In this document: one piece after another, positions 1-11,300 of the stretch
Layout of the letters: each line of letters begins with the position of its first letter
Position numbering within the stretch: position 1 is the stretch's first letter
DNA from: Acanthosepion esculentum
Lineage: Eukaryota; Mollusca; Cephalopoda; Sepiida; Sepiidae
NCBI GenBank assembly: GCA_964036315.1
Contig: OZ038517.1
Span: forward strand, 53,720,288-53,784,287
DNA length: 64,000 bases
Reading direction: 5' to 3'
Made by a program: the position numbers and the translations under genes
The notes under the pieces: generated by a model
Databases searched by the model: none
Told to the model about the DNA's origin: nothing
Seen by the model: only the letters and a program-made list of their open reading frames with translations

Positions 1-2035
1 ATGTATTAGTTTTTAGTCATCTTTTAGGATATTTTCATTTTGTTTATAGTTAGCATGCATTTGGTTACGATATAAAAGATTGATATGTTTAGGATTAGTG
101 GAAGAAGTATTATATTCTATTTGTTTAGTGTAAAGATCTCTGATGGAGCATCTTATTTGTTTATCAACCATATACTTAGGGAAGTTATTATTGATGAGTG
201 TTTTATATTTTTTAATTCGTTGTAGAAAATCTGTTTTGTGGATGAATTAATTTTTGCAAGGTTTATTAGGTTTTTCATAATTGCTATTTTATAGTAATTT
301 GGACATCCACTCTTATAATTAAGGGTACAGGAATTTATGCTGGTAGGTTTTTTTTTATATGGGGATATAGTGAAGTTATTGTTATTAGCATTTGTCAGTA
401 TATCTAGAAAAAGGAAATTTGCTGCTATTATTAAGTCCATATGTAAACTTAAGAACAGAATTGTCCTGGAATTGTTTTTGGAGTTTATGTATTTCATCTG
501 TATTCTTGACTAATATAAGGATATCGTCTTAGGTGGATGGAAGTTTTTTTTTTTTAATTGTTAAAGATGTTATTTTCAAAATTAAACATATAGAAATTGC
601 TAAAAGTCAGACCAAGCTGTGAACCCATGGAGACACCATCACGTTGTATATATATTTTATTTTGTGATCATAGAATTGGATTTCGGTAGTGCAAGTTAGT
701 AGTAGTTTTCGTAATATACTAGGCCTAATTTTAAGTGGAGGTAGAGATGGATTATTGTATATGTTTCTTATAATAATCTCGATCGTCTCGCAAAGGGCAG
801 TTTTAGTGAATAAGTTTTCAACATCAAATGAGGCTATTTTTCATTGTTAGGTTTTTCATTTTTTAGAATTTCGATTACCTCGAGGGTTGTTTTTATGCTG
901 TATTTGCTAGGATGATATGGCGTGATAAGTTGTTTGATGGTTTTTGTTAATTGATAAACAGGAGTGGAAACAGTGACATACTGGGGTGGAGAGGATAGTA
1001 ATGTTTGTGTGTTTTGAGATTGACATATATGTAGCCGGGCCTATAGTCGACGATGATTTTTCGGGAGTTTTAAACTGACTGTCCTCTTCAGTATTATTAG
1101 CAGTGATCAGTTTGTTGATTTTTAACTTTAGTTGGTTGCTTGGATTTTTTTTTGTGTTGTCATTGATTACTTAATCACGTTTTTCATTGTCATCTAATTG
1201 GTTTAAGACAACAAAGATGTTTGTTTTGTTTGCTTTTTTGACACTTATGTTTAGGTGATTACGTAGTTCCTTGGCGACAATTTGTAGTTGTTTTGTGAAG
1301 ATTTTTGAGAAGTTTTTACTTCTGTCATGTCTATCCTTAACTGCCTCAGCCGTGAGTAAGTCGCGAAGTTCTGCTATGGTTGTGATTAGTTTTTCGTCTT
1401 GGAGTTTTTCGATACTTTGATATAGCGTTTCAATTTCGTTCTTTTTTTCTTTCTTATCAAACGATTATATTTATGGTATATGTGGCAGCTGGGTTTCTGG
1501 TTAAGCAATTCTTTTTGATGCTTAGTGCGTGTTTAGAAATATTAATAAAATTATCAGTTTTATTAGGGAGTGTAATAGATCCTTTGTATAGTTTGTTCAG
1601 TTTTTAAAATTTTTAGGTGGTATTGAGTTTCTGACGTATTGGTAATTTTTTAAAGTCTGTGTGGAATTTCTTCCAGTTGATCAGGAGCAGTTATATGTTT
1701 TAGTTTCTTATGTATGTCTTGTTTTCTGCTATTGAGCGGGTATAATTTATCATTGGCTATTTCAATTTGCAATTCTCACAAGGCTACATTTAAAATTCCA
1801 GGTGTCGATGTTCTGGTAAGCTGCTGGATCGTGTAATTTAAAGCGCGTATATTTCGGCAACATGCTTTCATTGAGACATGTTTCGTTGAATAATTTAAAC
1901 ATGTTCTCTCTACTTTTTCTCTATAGGATCCTTTCATATTCGCGGATAAGCCTTTCATTATTGAAAGACGAGAGGAAAACGCCGTGTTGATACATATTGT
2001 ATTTATTTCCGTGTACTTTCGACATAGCACAATGT
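1..2035 (-). mobile_element. Penelope-like element, degenerate reverse transcriptase ORF
   Basis: Read on the minus strand, this stretch gives a broken but continuous match to the N-terminal region and reverse transcriptase of a Penelope-like element (PLE). Diagnostic pieces are GVSMGSQLG followed by FSNFYM near 650-575, the DDILILVKN catalytic segment near 528-500, and the FLDILT and IKNLI-type palm/thumb segments near 410-240. Upstream, 1780-850 reads as the lysine-rich N-terminal domain leading to a NCPLRD-type segment. Several stops and frameshifts interrupt it, so it is a fossil. The GIY-YIG endonuclease expected at the C terminus would lie beyond the left edge. PLEs encode RT plus GIY-YIG and use target-primed reverse transcription (family knowledge). 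Confidence 0.85.
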
Positions 2036-2113
2036 CATCATCATCATCAGGGTATTGTTAATTACAGGATAAGTATTGTTGTGACCATCTGATGTAGAGT
2101 GAGAGGTGCTGCG

Positions 2114-2242
<129 letters not shown>

Positions 2243-2512
2243 AGAAACCCGTTACAGAATTGTAGAAAAATGCAATAAATTTAAGTACTGTCACTGGAAA
2301 CTCATTTTTCGTACAAAACCGGCTCACACATAAGTCGGCTCCAGATTTGAATTTCTTTATTCGCATTTATTAACCAATCAGCGACGTTATCACAAACGCG
2401 CTGTGGGCCTTTGAATTTTCAGACAATTAATGTTTGTTGTCTGCTATGAGATATTGAAGGCTCACTCCAGAAAATTGTCAGCAATATTCCACCCCACGCC
2501 TTAAAATAGATA
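2243..2512. other. Unassigned spacer
   Basis: Unique-looking AT-rich sequence between the microsatellite and the Tigger end. I see no coding signal, tandem structure or recognisable element. Confidence 0.5.
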
Positions 2513-2513
2513 C

Positions 2514-2762
2514 AGTACAAGCTCTCATATCCGAACGTCCTTACATCCGAACTACTCAGTGTTGCCATTTAGATGTTGCAGGAATATGCCACATACTAAT
2601 ATTTTTCTTTTCTTTGCTTATAATTGTAAGTAACTTGGGATTTTCAACCTATAATGTCTCGCACAGAAGAAACTTCAACTGGAAGAAAAAGGAAAAGAAA
2701 TTCTTTCACGTTACATCAGAAATTAGAGATTATGGAAAAACTAGACAATGGCAGAGGAGTAA
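2514..2762 (+). mobile_element. Tigger/pogo transposon 5' end, truncated
   Basis: The segment opens with CAGTACAAGCTCTCATATCC, which resembles Tigger/pogo terminal inverted repeats (CAGTA...TATCCGAA type), and is preceded by TA, the expected target duplication. About 140 bp in, an ORF starts at 2654 with MSRTEETS, a basic stretch and TLHQKLEIMEKLDNG, matching the first helix-turn-helix of CENP-B/jerky/Tigger transposases. The frame is cut after about 36 residues where SINE sequence begins (2763), and no DDE domain or 3' TIR follows. This is a remnant of a Tc1/mariner-superfamily element. Confidence 0.7.
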
Positions 2763-2838
2763 TTGATAGTGGCTCGGATTGAGGAATCGGACAGCCGAGT
2801 TAGAATTCTAGTCGAATCCATTATATTCACTTACGTGT
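2763..2838 (+). mobile_element. tRNA-derived SINE, 5' fragment
   Basis: The fragment has an A-box-like GGCTCGGATTGAGG segment and a B-box-like region, followed by the family body TCGAATCCATTATATTCAC and CTTACGTG. It shares this order with the copies at 4463, 11106 and 53222 (plus) and at 46895 and 62605 (minus). It is truncated after the body start. Confidence 0.65.
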
Positions 2839-3465
2839 AGTGTATTAGTTCGCAGAGATTAGTTTTTCAGTTTTTCCGTAAACCTTTGACCGGGGTTGTT
2901 TGTTCGATCGTTTTTATACAAGCTGAAATTCTCAAATCTTATTGAATTAATGACATTTTCACATATTTATTCGAGTATACTAAATTACAAAATAAGGCTT
3001 AGCGATGTTAAGAAACACAAAAACATACGAACTGAGTTATTTTCAACACATATTTTAGCAGTAGTATTAACGCAGCTATCCTACACTGACTGCTGGCTTT
3101 CTGCTACTAGGAAAGTACACGCATACATAAAACTACGTAAATACGCGCCACACACATTCTCATATGTAGACGCATTCTGTTTCTTCTATACTAATGCAAT
3201 TGAATCGGTTGTATTGTAAAGAAATACAAACAAAAATATTTTTGTGTGAAATTGTTTCACAGAGATTCTTTGTAATTCATTTCTTTCAATTTGAAAGAAA
3301 ACTAATTCTCAATAATAAAAATGTATTTAAATTTGTAGGGACGTATCGCGTTATTTCTTCGCTTTATCCACGGCTATTCCTCTACACACGTGATGAGACA
3401 CTCTTTCGTTGGATTAATGAAGCCCTATGAAAGGCTTAAATGACTAATTTTTGCTTTGTATGACT
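2839..3465. other. Unassigned region
   Basis: AT-rich sequence with two open frames of 107 and 78 codons on the plus strand (2896-3219 and 3194-3430). I recognise no domain in either, and neither has codon or motif features suggesting a gene. Nothing else is visible. Confidence 0.4.
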
Positions 3466-3469
3466 CAAT

Positions 3470-3722
3470 ATCGCAAGCTGTTGCTTCATAATATTCGATA
3501 CTTTTCTGTTGCCTCTAGTCTCATTTTTCATCTATGAAGAGATTGCCCAATATTCCCTGTCATATAAGAGTACCGATATTTCATAATGCTTCTGTACTAT
3601 TTTCTCTGTCTGTAATGAATTTTCTTGTTTCTTAATACTTTGTTTAACTTTTTGAAGGCATCTTTCGCGATACAAATGCGCCTTCGGATGTCAGTGTCTC
3701 ATCTTACGTCCGCTTTTTCTGA
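3470..3722 (-). mobile_element. LINE reverse transcriptase fragment (RT thumb region), copy 1
   Basis: On the minus strand broken frames read as RRHPKAHL, KMPSKS, ETRKFI, and an LGNLFIDEK-type segment. These align with the post-palm part of a widespread LINE RT (IGIAKDAFQKL...SLETRKRV...YGSECWTIS pattern). Immediately to the right lies a second copy of the same region (3735-4462), so this is a tandem or nested fragment. Confidence 0.6.
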
Positions 3723-3734
3723 AAAGACATTCTT

Positions 3735-4462
3735 CTTTATGTACCGTGGCCCTTCAGGACGTAGGCGATCATGGCTCTCCACATATTCCTGTACCTTGTA
3801 GCTCTTAATAAATTTTGCCTATTGCCCCCAAACCTTGTCCTATCATCCATTTACTCAAGCCATGTTACGCGCTGTTTCCCTCTGTCGCTCTTTCACTTTA
3901 TCTGTCCCATGAGTATCAGATTTACAAAGCACTCCTTCCACATTACGTGCCCCAGAAATTCCAGCTGCCTCTCATTGATGTTAAGTATACGTTTCCTGTT
4001 TGGTTCCATTTTATCTAAAACCTCGTCGTTGCTCACACGTTCATGGTATCCTCATCATCCTTCTGTAGAAGCATATTTCTGTTGCCTCAAGTCTCTTCTT
4101 CATTTTGAGGAGATGGTCCAGCAGTTATTGCTATATCGAGGGACTGATATCACGAAACAATTCAGTACTTATTTCTTTGTTTTCCTGTCTCTTAATACTC
4201 TGCTTAGCTTTTGGAATGCATCTTTGCCTATTCCAATACGTCTTCGGATCGCACTTCCCTTCCACCGGGAACTCTTCCCAGATATTTACAATTTTGTACT
4301 TGTTTGATTTTAGTATCCTCAATTTGTAATTTGCATCCTTTTGCTAACAACCATGCATTTTGTCTTTTTGTAGTTTATATTTAGTCCTTTCTTCTCGCTT
4401 TCCTTCGGCAGAACATCTAATTCTCTAAGAACTGCTTCGCTGTAGAGGTTGAATAAGAGTAA
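3735..4462 (-). mobile_element. LINE 3' end (RT C-terminal region), copy 2
   Basis: Minus-strand translation gives, in order, a KESEKKGLNINYKKTKCMVVSK segment (about 4440-4340), a degraded RT thumb (4320-4130), an R-L-L-N-I...LGHVMR-like region, and the C-terminal WRAMIAYVLKGHGT followed by a stop near 3735. This is the typical end of an animal LINE polyprotein with no further domain. Stops and frameshifts abound. A related 3' end lies on the opposite strand at 33850-34340. The 178-codon plus-strand frame at 3771-4307 is an antisense shadow. Confidence 0.75.
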
Positions 4463-4645
4463 TAGATAACGGATTGAGGTTCGAATTCCAGTCGAATCCA
4501 TTACATTCACTTACGTGTTAATACCCTTGGGAAAGGTATGAATCCTCGTCATCTACCCCCAGCAAAGAGTAAATAGCAGGACAGACCGGGTTCTATAGCC
4601 TTGGGTGGCAACTGGTCTAGGAAAAGGGCAACAAAACCTGATCCT
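4463..4645 (+). mobile_element. tRNA-derived SINE copy
   Basis: The copy begins near the B box (GGTTCGAATTCC, close to the Pol III B-box consensus). It continues with the family body ACTTACGTGTTAATACCC, the GGGAAAGGTATGAATCC block, and the GCCTTGGGTGGCAACTGG 3' block. It carries the same block order as the copies at 11106 and 53222. The A-box region is missing. Confidence 0.75.
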
Positions 4646-4756
4646 CCAGCTTCGGGGTTATGTAGCAGGTTAATAACCAGATCACTTAAACAAAACTGGC
4701 TTGTTATAGAAACCTCAACGATATCTTGTGGCCCTAAGTTCCTCAAGGAATTTAAT

Positions 4757-4759
<3 letters not shown>

Positions 4760-4828
<69 letters not shown>
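4760..4828. repeat. (TA)n microsatellite
   Basis: About 34 uninterrupted TA units. Confidence 0.98.
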
Positions 4829-4831
<3 letters not shown>

Positions 4832-4920
4832 AAATATAGTCTTAAAGTGTGCTATATTTATGGGATAAAGTGCTCAATATCAGAGATAGAGCGTGTGTAA
4901 ATATAAAAGTGAACATAGAA

Positions 4921-5023
4921 GTCAACACTTAGAGGCGACAGTCTGTTTCATGCTAGTGCAGTCGTCAGGCAAGAGTTGCCTGACGATTGCACTAGCATGA
5001 AACAGACGCCTCTAAGTGTTGAC
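4921..5023. repeat. 48-bp-arm inverted repeat (hairpin)
   Basis: The left arm (4921-4972) and right arm (4976-5023) are reverse complements apart from a 4-nt insertion (ACAG) in the left arm and perhaps one mismatch, with a 3-nt loop GAG. It would fold into a nearly perfect RNA or DNA hairpin. (TA)n tracts lie on both sides (4760-4828 and 5028-5045). It could be a foldback element or a pre-miRNA-like transcript; nothing distinguishes these here. Confidence 0.85.
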
Positions 5024-5049
5024 TTATGTATATATATATATATATAATG

Positions 5050-7760
5050 TTAAGTAAGAGCGGAACGGCAAGTTAAGGAAAACGGAACGCCTGGTCAAAA
5101 AGTGACAGAAGGATGCCAAGGCCCGGAAGTCTTACACAGAGAGTCCGTTCCACTTCACGAAGCAGTTGTTTAGGGAGAAGACTAGCGGGGCGTTGAGTGT
5201 CGAGCAGGAGGAGCTGGAGAGACACCTGATGAACACGTACTCGGATGACAGCAGGGAGGTCCCAGTCGAGGTGATGCCAGGTTTATTCAGGCCTGGCGCC
5301 CCGGAAGTAGCTTTTGATGAGTCTCCAGTGACTTGCAAGGAGGTCCAAGGAGTTGTACGGAGGTCAAGAGCGTGTTCTGCGGGTGGTCCTAATGGTGTGG
5401 CATATGCTGTCTACAAGAATATGTCCCAGGCTGCTGAGGTGTTTGTGGAGACTTCTGGTGAAGATTTGGGAAGTTAGTGATCTTCCGCGCTGTTGATGTC
5501 GAGCTGATGAGGTGTATATACCGAAGGAGGAGAATTCGTTGACACTTAGTCAGTTTCGCCCAATACCTCTCGTGAACGTTGAAGGGAAGGTGTTTTTTTA
5601 AGGTGTTTTCCAGTAGGCTGACGGGTTACCAGCTTGGGAATAACTATATAGACACTAGTATTCAAAATGCAGGAGTCCCGGTGTTTCCAGGGTGCTTGGA
5701 ACATGTGTCAATGATTTGGACGAAGATCCGCGAGGCTAAAATTGAAGGGAAGCATATTCACGTCATCTGACTAGATCTTGCTAATGTGTATGCTTCAGTT
5801 CAGCTAGAGTTGAAGTTCTTCTACGTACGTTCCGCAGAGACTCAGGGATTGTCTGGCTTTATAATTCAATCAGTTCATAGTGCGTTTTTCAACAACACTA
5901 CAAGGTATGTGGAGCTGCAGAAGGGAATTGCTATGGGATGTGCCATCTCTCCAGTACTGTTTATGATGTTGATGAAGGTGATCTTGAGAGGTCTGTCTCC
6001 AGAGTACCCCTTCCTGCAGAATGAGGTCAAAACCCGAGCATTTATGGACGATTTGACGATAATCCAAGATGATTGGAAAGTAGCACTGTTGGTTCTGGAT
6101 AGACTTGCAGAGTTGGTAGAATGGAGTCAGATGGCCTTCAAACCAAAGAAAAGCAGGTCGCTTTCTATGAAGGGAGGTTCTGTCATACATGAAGTGTTTT
6201 CCATCGGAGGTGAAAAAATACCAACAGTGGAGTCTTGGGAGATGGTATAACTTCCATGTGACAGATCGTCACCGTGAGATTGAAATCCAGCAACAAGCGG
6301 AGGTGGGCTTGCGAAGATTAGATCAATGTGGGCTTCCCAGAAATTTTAAAGTGTGGTGCATACATTTTGGATTGATGCCGAGACTAATGTGGCCGCTGAC
6401 TATATATGAGGTGGCACTGTGTCGAGTTGAGATAATTGAGATGAAAATTAGTAAATGCATACGGAAGTGGCTTGGTGTTGCAAGGATTTCTGCGCCGGTT
6501 GCATTGTATGGCAGCTCGGGGAGAGGGCCTATTACCTATTACTTCTTTGGTGGGGGAGTACAAGGTGGCAAAGGTGAGATTGCAGTCCATGCTGTGTGAA
6601 TCTAGGGATGCTGTAATCCGGAAAAATGTGCCGGAGTTAAAGACAGGAAGAAAGTGGAAAGTGTCAGACGTGATGTCAGCAGTGGAAGTGATGGTAAAGC
6701 AGGCAGAAGTTCGGGGTGTTACAAGGAAGGAACGAGCTGGACTTGGTCTAGTTGAGAGGGAGAGATTCTGGTCAGAGGCCACTAGACAGGAGCAAAGCAA
6801 GTTACAGGAACAGGGGGTTCGAAAGATCGAAGAGGAGAGACGTTTAGCAGGCTCAGCAGGATCGATGGCTCAACTGGGAGGGTATTGAGGATGTTCAGTT
6901 GGTCTGATTCGTGGCATCTAGGCGCAGGACATTTAAGGTTCCTCATACAGATAGCATATGATGTGACAGCATCACCAGCAAATTTGAAGAGATGGGGAGT
7001 GCAGGAGTCACTCTCCTGCCGGTTGTGATGCTTATGGTAACCTGCGCCACATACTGTCAGCTTGCCCGAAGACGCTACAGAACGGCTGGTACACCTTCAG
7101 ACATAAATTGGTTCTGGAGGTCGTAGCAGAAGCTGCGAGAAGTGCCAGTATACTCTCGACGGACCTGCGAAATGTATCCTCCCTGAAGCAAGGTGCGACT
7201 GACACGAAGTAGAAGACTAGGTCGGAGGACTCAAGGAAGTGGTGAGTGTTGGTTGATGCTACACTGCCAGTGGGGGTTATTGTGTCTGAACTGAGGCCAG
7301 ATCTAGTGTTAATTGATATCGAGAAACAACATCTGTTGTTTGGCCAGCTGACGGTGGCATGGGGGAAAAAGGATTGAAGAGGCTCTTGAAAGAAAGCTGC
7401 TTCGGTATGAAGAACTGCTGGCTGAAGTCTGAGAAAAGATACGGCTGCACCCTGGTGTCGATTGAGGTTGGCTGTAGAGGATTGCCTGTTACCTCCTTAA
7501 AGAGATTACTCAAGTGAGCTGGTATCCAAAAGCCGGAGAAGGTGATAAAGTCTTGTGGTGAAAAAGCGGTGGAAGGTAATGTATGCATTACCCAGAAATT
7601 CTTATCGAGTCGCATCCAACTAACATAGACCGGTTGCAACGTAACATCATCCAGCTGTTGCGGGCCCACCGTGTGGAGAGGTACAGACCTTAAAGGGCCG
7701 AAACTTTGCTGAATCACGGCGCTCAACTGAAGATTGTAGCTGGTCTGGAGCACTTGATGG
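5050..7760 (+). mobile_element. R2-like LINE (RT plus restriction-like endonuclease), degenerate
   Basis: Across several frames the plus strand reads as one LINE polyprotein. It has an RT entry region with SAGGPNGVAYAVYKNM (about 5370-5430), fingers with NAGVPVFPGC (5665-5700), a QKGIAMGCAISPVLF block (5915-5965), the catalytic AFMDDLTIIQDD box (6040-6075), and a thumb and linker with LGRWYNFHV to RKWLGV (6240-6475). A zinc-knuckle-like CDAYGNLRHILSAC lies near 7025-7065, and a C-terminal endonuclease-like segment (PDLVLIDIEKQHLLFGQLTV) near 7294-7355. That order fits LINEs with a C-terminal PD-(D/E)XK (restriction-like) endonuclease of the R2/HERO type. At least six stops or frameshifts make it non-functional. 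Confidence 0.8.
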
Positions 7761-7957
7761 GTGCATGTGTTCTATATCGGTTGAATAAGTCCGGTGAGAA
7801 GAAGCATCCTTGTTTTACACCCCTTTACGTAACTAAATTTAGTAGATTTCTATATTCTGTGGTTGGGTTTCTTGAACAATTTGTTCACTTCCAACTCGTT
7901 TAATTAGAAATTTTCTTTTCTTTATAAGAGTATTAGATATTTAGACTATAATTACTC

Positions 7958-8205
7958 GTCCTACGGCCATATCACATTGAAACACCGGTTCTTAATTTCA
8001 CCGAAGTTAAGTAACGTCGATTCTGGTCAGTACCTGAACGAGTGACCGCTTGGCAATATCAGGTGCTGTAAGCTTGGATGTGCCGTATGTACAATTAGAA
8101 ATTCCAGTTGTTTTAGTTATATTTACTTAAACGCAAATACCCCTGGGAAAGTTATGGATCCAACTTTTTCCCCCGGCTATGGATTAATTTGTATGATACG
8201 TACCG
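7958..8205 (+). mobile_element. 5S rRNA-headed SINE (5S pseudogene plus SINE body)
   Basis: Positions 7958-8075 match the whole length of animal 5S rRNA: CTACGGCCATATCAC at the start, CCGAAGTTAAGTAACGTCG (A box region), GTGACCGCTTGGCAATATC (C box region) and GGTGCTGTAAGCTT at the end. There are scattered substitutions and a small deletion after CGGTTCTTA. Then, after about 20 nt, comes the same body as the tRNA-derived SINEs of this window (AAATTCCAG, ATTTACTTAAACGCAAATACC, GGGAAAGTTATGGATCC). The internal Pol III promoter elements are largely preserved. It is a retroposed 5S copy and not a functional 5S gene. A SINE3-like or chimeric SINE is the best reading. Confidence 0.75.
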
Positions 8206-8479
8206 TAAATCATTATTTTCTCAAAAAATTCTTACAGTCTTAAACTATTTTCTTGCTTTAGATATCCTACAAAGGGTTGATAAACTTTAAAAAGAAATCA
8301 ATCAACCATCAAATATGAAATAGTGACGATGAATGAGGTGTGTGATACTTGAATGAGTGAATTATTTTCTACCGCTTGTCAACCCTTTGCAGGTTATTTA
8401 AAGCCATAACTTATTATTTAAAGCCATGTATTGCTAATAATATATTTTCTTCAAGAATGTATTGCCGGTATTAAAATCT
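8206..8479. repeat. Unassigned spacer with one palindromic repeat
   Basis: AT-rich sequence. At about 8372-8408 it holds one copy of a short dispersed palindromic repeat (CTTGTCAACCCTTTGCAGG then TTATTTAAAGCC). More copies occur at 58985-59335, 62275-62330 and 62515-62565. Confidence 0.5.
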
Positions 8480-8710
8480 ATTTTTACACTTTCATGGTGT
8501 TTTGACCCCAGTTTAGGGGTTAACTATTTGCCCATAGTTGGGACCCTAACAGGTGCTACCACTCCGGGATAGGGTGGACCTGAGAACACCAACAATTAAG
8601 AGGTGGTTTCATGCTCCTCAAATCCTCCTGAACAGAGGCCTTGCTGTCGGATATAGTTTATCGTCACACCCAGGACGGTAGGCAGTGAAGATTATGCTGA
8701 TAACGAAGAA
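8480..8710 (+). repeat. Dispersed repeat family D1 (copy 1)
   Basis: The block contains ACTATTTGCCCATAGTTGG, GACCCTAACAGGTGCTACC, GGTGGACCTGAGAACACC, CTCCTCAAATCCTCC and GTAGTTTATCGTCA-type sequence in fixed order. The same order recurs at 9395-9815, 41240-41440 and 48440-48545, with a fragment at 9160-9225. It has no coding capacity and no recognisable termini, so it may be a SINE or LINE 3' region. Confidence 0.6.
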
Positions 8711-9394
8711 AGGGCGATTAACCCTTGCAATGAAGATATTTATCGTATAGTGTTCAAGGGAGCTACATATGCGAGTCTGTTCCATGAGGTGGCAGTTCTT
8801 GGAATTAAAAAGGAACTGACTTTTCTGATACAATGGCATTTTATGAATTTAGGTCTCAACTTGTTTTATTCTGACTTTATCTTTCTGTCTTTAAGGTGTA
8901 TTTGTCTGCCCTTACACTATATTAGCATCACACCAACGAAAGATATAAGCAGTTTTAAGTGCGTTCAATCCTGAAAATGGTGACTCACACAAATAGGTGA
9001 CGAATTTTACAACAGTTAAATAATTTCTATTGAAAATTCAGTTTAAACAAAATGAAAAGGAAAAAATAACGTGAATAGAACCATAGATGCATTTGACAAC
9101 GTGTATGCGCCATATTGTAGACGTTTTAACCGCCCTCAATAGTGAAAATACACGCTACTCAAAACCTCCAATTTCTCGTTGAGATGCCTTGCTGCAGGAT
9201 GTAGTTTATCGTCATACTCAGAACTGGAAAAACGTTTTTCTTTTTCTTTTCTTTTTTTTTTTTGGCAATAAAAATATAAAATAATATAGCAAGTTGAAAG
9301 AAAATAAAATAAATACACCTTATACTAAATCCAGTTAAATAAACCTCCATGATTCCTAAAGTAAATTTGTGGTGAATCTCACACAAAAGTTCGT
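8711..9394. other. Unassigned region with a D1 repeat fragment
   Basis: No coding signal is recognised. A short D1 fragment (CTCAAAACCTCCAATTTCTC to GTTTATCGTCATAC) lies at 9157-9222, next to a T-rich run. The rest is unremarkable AT-rich DNA. Confidence 0.4.
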
Positions 9395-9815
9395 TGCTTG
9401 GTTGATTTTAATCTCTATGGGTTATTTAATGCCGAAATATAAATATTTTAGGGCTTCAACTAAATATATTTTGAACGCATTTGTATGCCTTTAATAAATA
9501 AATTAATAAAATTGCGGATTACTTTACTATAAATAGGTATTATTGGTAATTTTACTATATAAAAATATATTGCTGGTATATTTACAATAAAAATGTATTT
9601 TCATACTTTCACATTGTTTTGTTTTTGTTTGGGTTTTCACTATTTGCCCATAGTTGGTACCCTAACAGATGCTACCACGTCGGTTCATGGTAGGCCTGGA
9701 ATCAACAGCCATTAAGATGTGGTTCCACGCTCCTCAAAACCGACAATCTCCCGATCAGAGGTCCTGCTGCCGGATGTAGTTTATCGTCATACCCAGGACT
9801 AGAGGTAAAATGCCA
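9395..9815 (+). repeat. Dispersed repeat family D1 (copy 2, longer)
   Basis: The copy opens with TATGGGTTATTTAATGCCG, continues with an irregular run of TATTGGTAATTTTACTATA-like subrepeats (9520-9600), then the D1 core (TTGCCCATAGTTGGTACCC to GTTTATCGTCATACCC). The same arrangement, with more subrepeats, is seen at 40800-41440. Confidence 0.6.
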
Positions 9816-9889
9816 TCTGACCGTTCAAAGAGGACTTCAAAATGAACTAGTAGCGATTTCTCTTGAAGATGAACGAAATTTGACACTGT

Positions 9890-10800
9890 GATGTGTCAAG
9901 TGCAGAAAAGGGGTTTCGGGGTTTAGGGTATTCATGCTGACATACTTGCTACATTAGGAGATGACGCTCCAGCTTTAAAAAGGGGGCAGCTGAATTTAGG
10001 AGTGGAAAGGGATGAATGACAGGCGATTGACTATAAATTAATTAGACGATGACATTAGTATAGTTCGATAGGTGAGAATATTCTGCACAATAGACTTGGC
10101 AAGATGTCTTCTAATACCTGATCAACAGCGCATCAGGTGGGTCACATCACGGGAAAATTTGATATTATTTGACACAGAACCGGCCGGTTTCTTTGAATGT
10201 TTTCTAACCCCGGAAGAATGTTGGGTTCATCCCTTTGAGCCAGAGACAATCCATACAGTGCACCTCTCCTCACTTGCTTTAAAGGCCACGATCGTTTCAT
10301 CTGCAGGGTGATGGCCTCAATTTTGGGGATGCAAAAGGTATTGTGTTTATAGAGTATCTTCAAAAAGGCATTAATCAAGGGTAATATGCCAACTTGCTGA
10401 GATATCAAAACCAAAAGGCCAGGAAAACTAACGAAAGGGGTCTTCTTTATGAGGACAATGCTCCAGAACACAAGTCCTTGAGTTGTACGTGACTGTGGCT
10501 TTGAACTAGTTGATCACCAGCCCTATTCTCATGATTTGCCACCCCCATGACTACCATCTGTTCCCCAACATAAAAAAACACATTCCTGGAAACTGGTATC
10601 GCAGTGACGATGATGTCACATCTTCTGTTGATGACTTTTTTTACCTACAGGATGAAAGATTCTTTACCAATGGGATCCAAGCACTGCAACAGCCAGGGAA
10701 AAAGTGAGAGGGTCGCGAGGAGAATATTGTTGAAAACAAAAGAAACTTATTTAGTCACATTCCATGAGAGTATCTTGGTCAGTCTATGAACTTTTCGAGA
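9890..10800 (+). mobile_element. mariner transposase, dead copy
   Basis: Fragments in changing frames match a mariner transposase in order. They are the N-terminal HADILATLGDDAPALKR-like segment (9925-9990), SRENLILFDTEPAGFFECFLTPEECWVHPFEPETI (10150-10250 region, equivalent to the first catalytic Asp block), SSAG and DAKGIVFIEYLQKG (10305-10370), a DNAPEHKSL box equivalent to the second Asp (10450-10480), and the C-terminal HCNSQGKSERVARR segment (10680-10720). The first catalytic D of the usual GDE box reads PEE here. Multiple frameshifts and stops show it is inactive. TIRs were not identified. A separate C-terminal fragment of a related mariner lies at 52110-52250. Confidence 0.85.
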
Positions 10801-11105
10801 GACATTAGTAACTCTAGTTTTTAGGTTAATGTTTTGAATTTGTGTCAGCTTGCGGTGTTGGGCAAAACTGGCTCTAATACAGTCAGTTGTATGTTTATTT
10901 TTATTATGAATAGCGTGTGTATACCTCCCGATAAGTAAACAGCCATATGGTGTCTATTTAAACTCTATCCTGAAAATGTCAATTCCCGCGAATACAATGG
11001 GTTGCTTAAAACCTCTCGATTCACCTCTCTGTAGGGAGGTCGGCCCAGTTAGATTGTCCTTTTATATTGCAACGTGGCCTATTTACAGTCGATTTCATAG
11101 AGGAA
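10801..11105. other. Unassigned spacer
   Basis: No feature recognised. It lies between the mariner remnant and the SINE and may hold mariner 3' UTR sequence. Confidence 0.4.
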
Positions 11106-11300
11106 CGATGAAGTAATGGTTAGCGGCTCGGATTGAGGAATCGAATTCAAGTCCAGTTCGTATTATTCACTTGCCTGCAAATACCATAGGGAAAGATATG
11201 AATCCATCTATTCTACCCGCCACTAAGCTATGGGTAAATAGTAAGACAGACGTAGTTCCATAGCCTTGGGTGGCAACCGCCTTAGGAAAAGGACAACTCT
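11106..11300 (+). mobile_element. tRNA-derived SINE, best 5' copy
   Basis: The head has an A-box-like AATGGTTAGCGGCTCGG and a degenerate B box (AATCGAATTCAAGTCC). The body follows: TTCACTTGCCTGCAAATACC, GGGAAAGATATGAATCC, TAAGCTATGGGTAAATAG and GCCTTGGGTGGCAACCGCC. It shows all blocks of the family in order. Its 3' block is the first unit of the adjacent 85-bp tandem array. Confidence 0.75.

Noticed and set aside
3771..4307. 178-codon plus-strand ORF
   Set aside because: It is antisense to the minus-strand LINE 3' end, which has recognisable RT blocks ending WRAMIAYVLKGHGT.
7958..8075. Functional 5S rRNA gene
   Set aside because: It carries substitutions and a small deletion and is fused to a SINE body; a single dispersed copy is better read as a retroposon or pseudogene.
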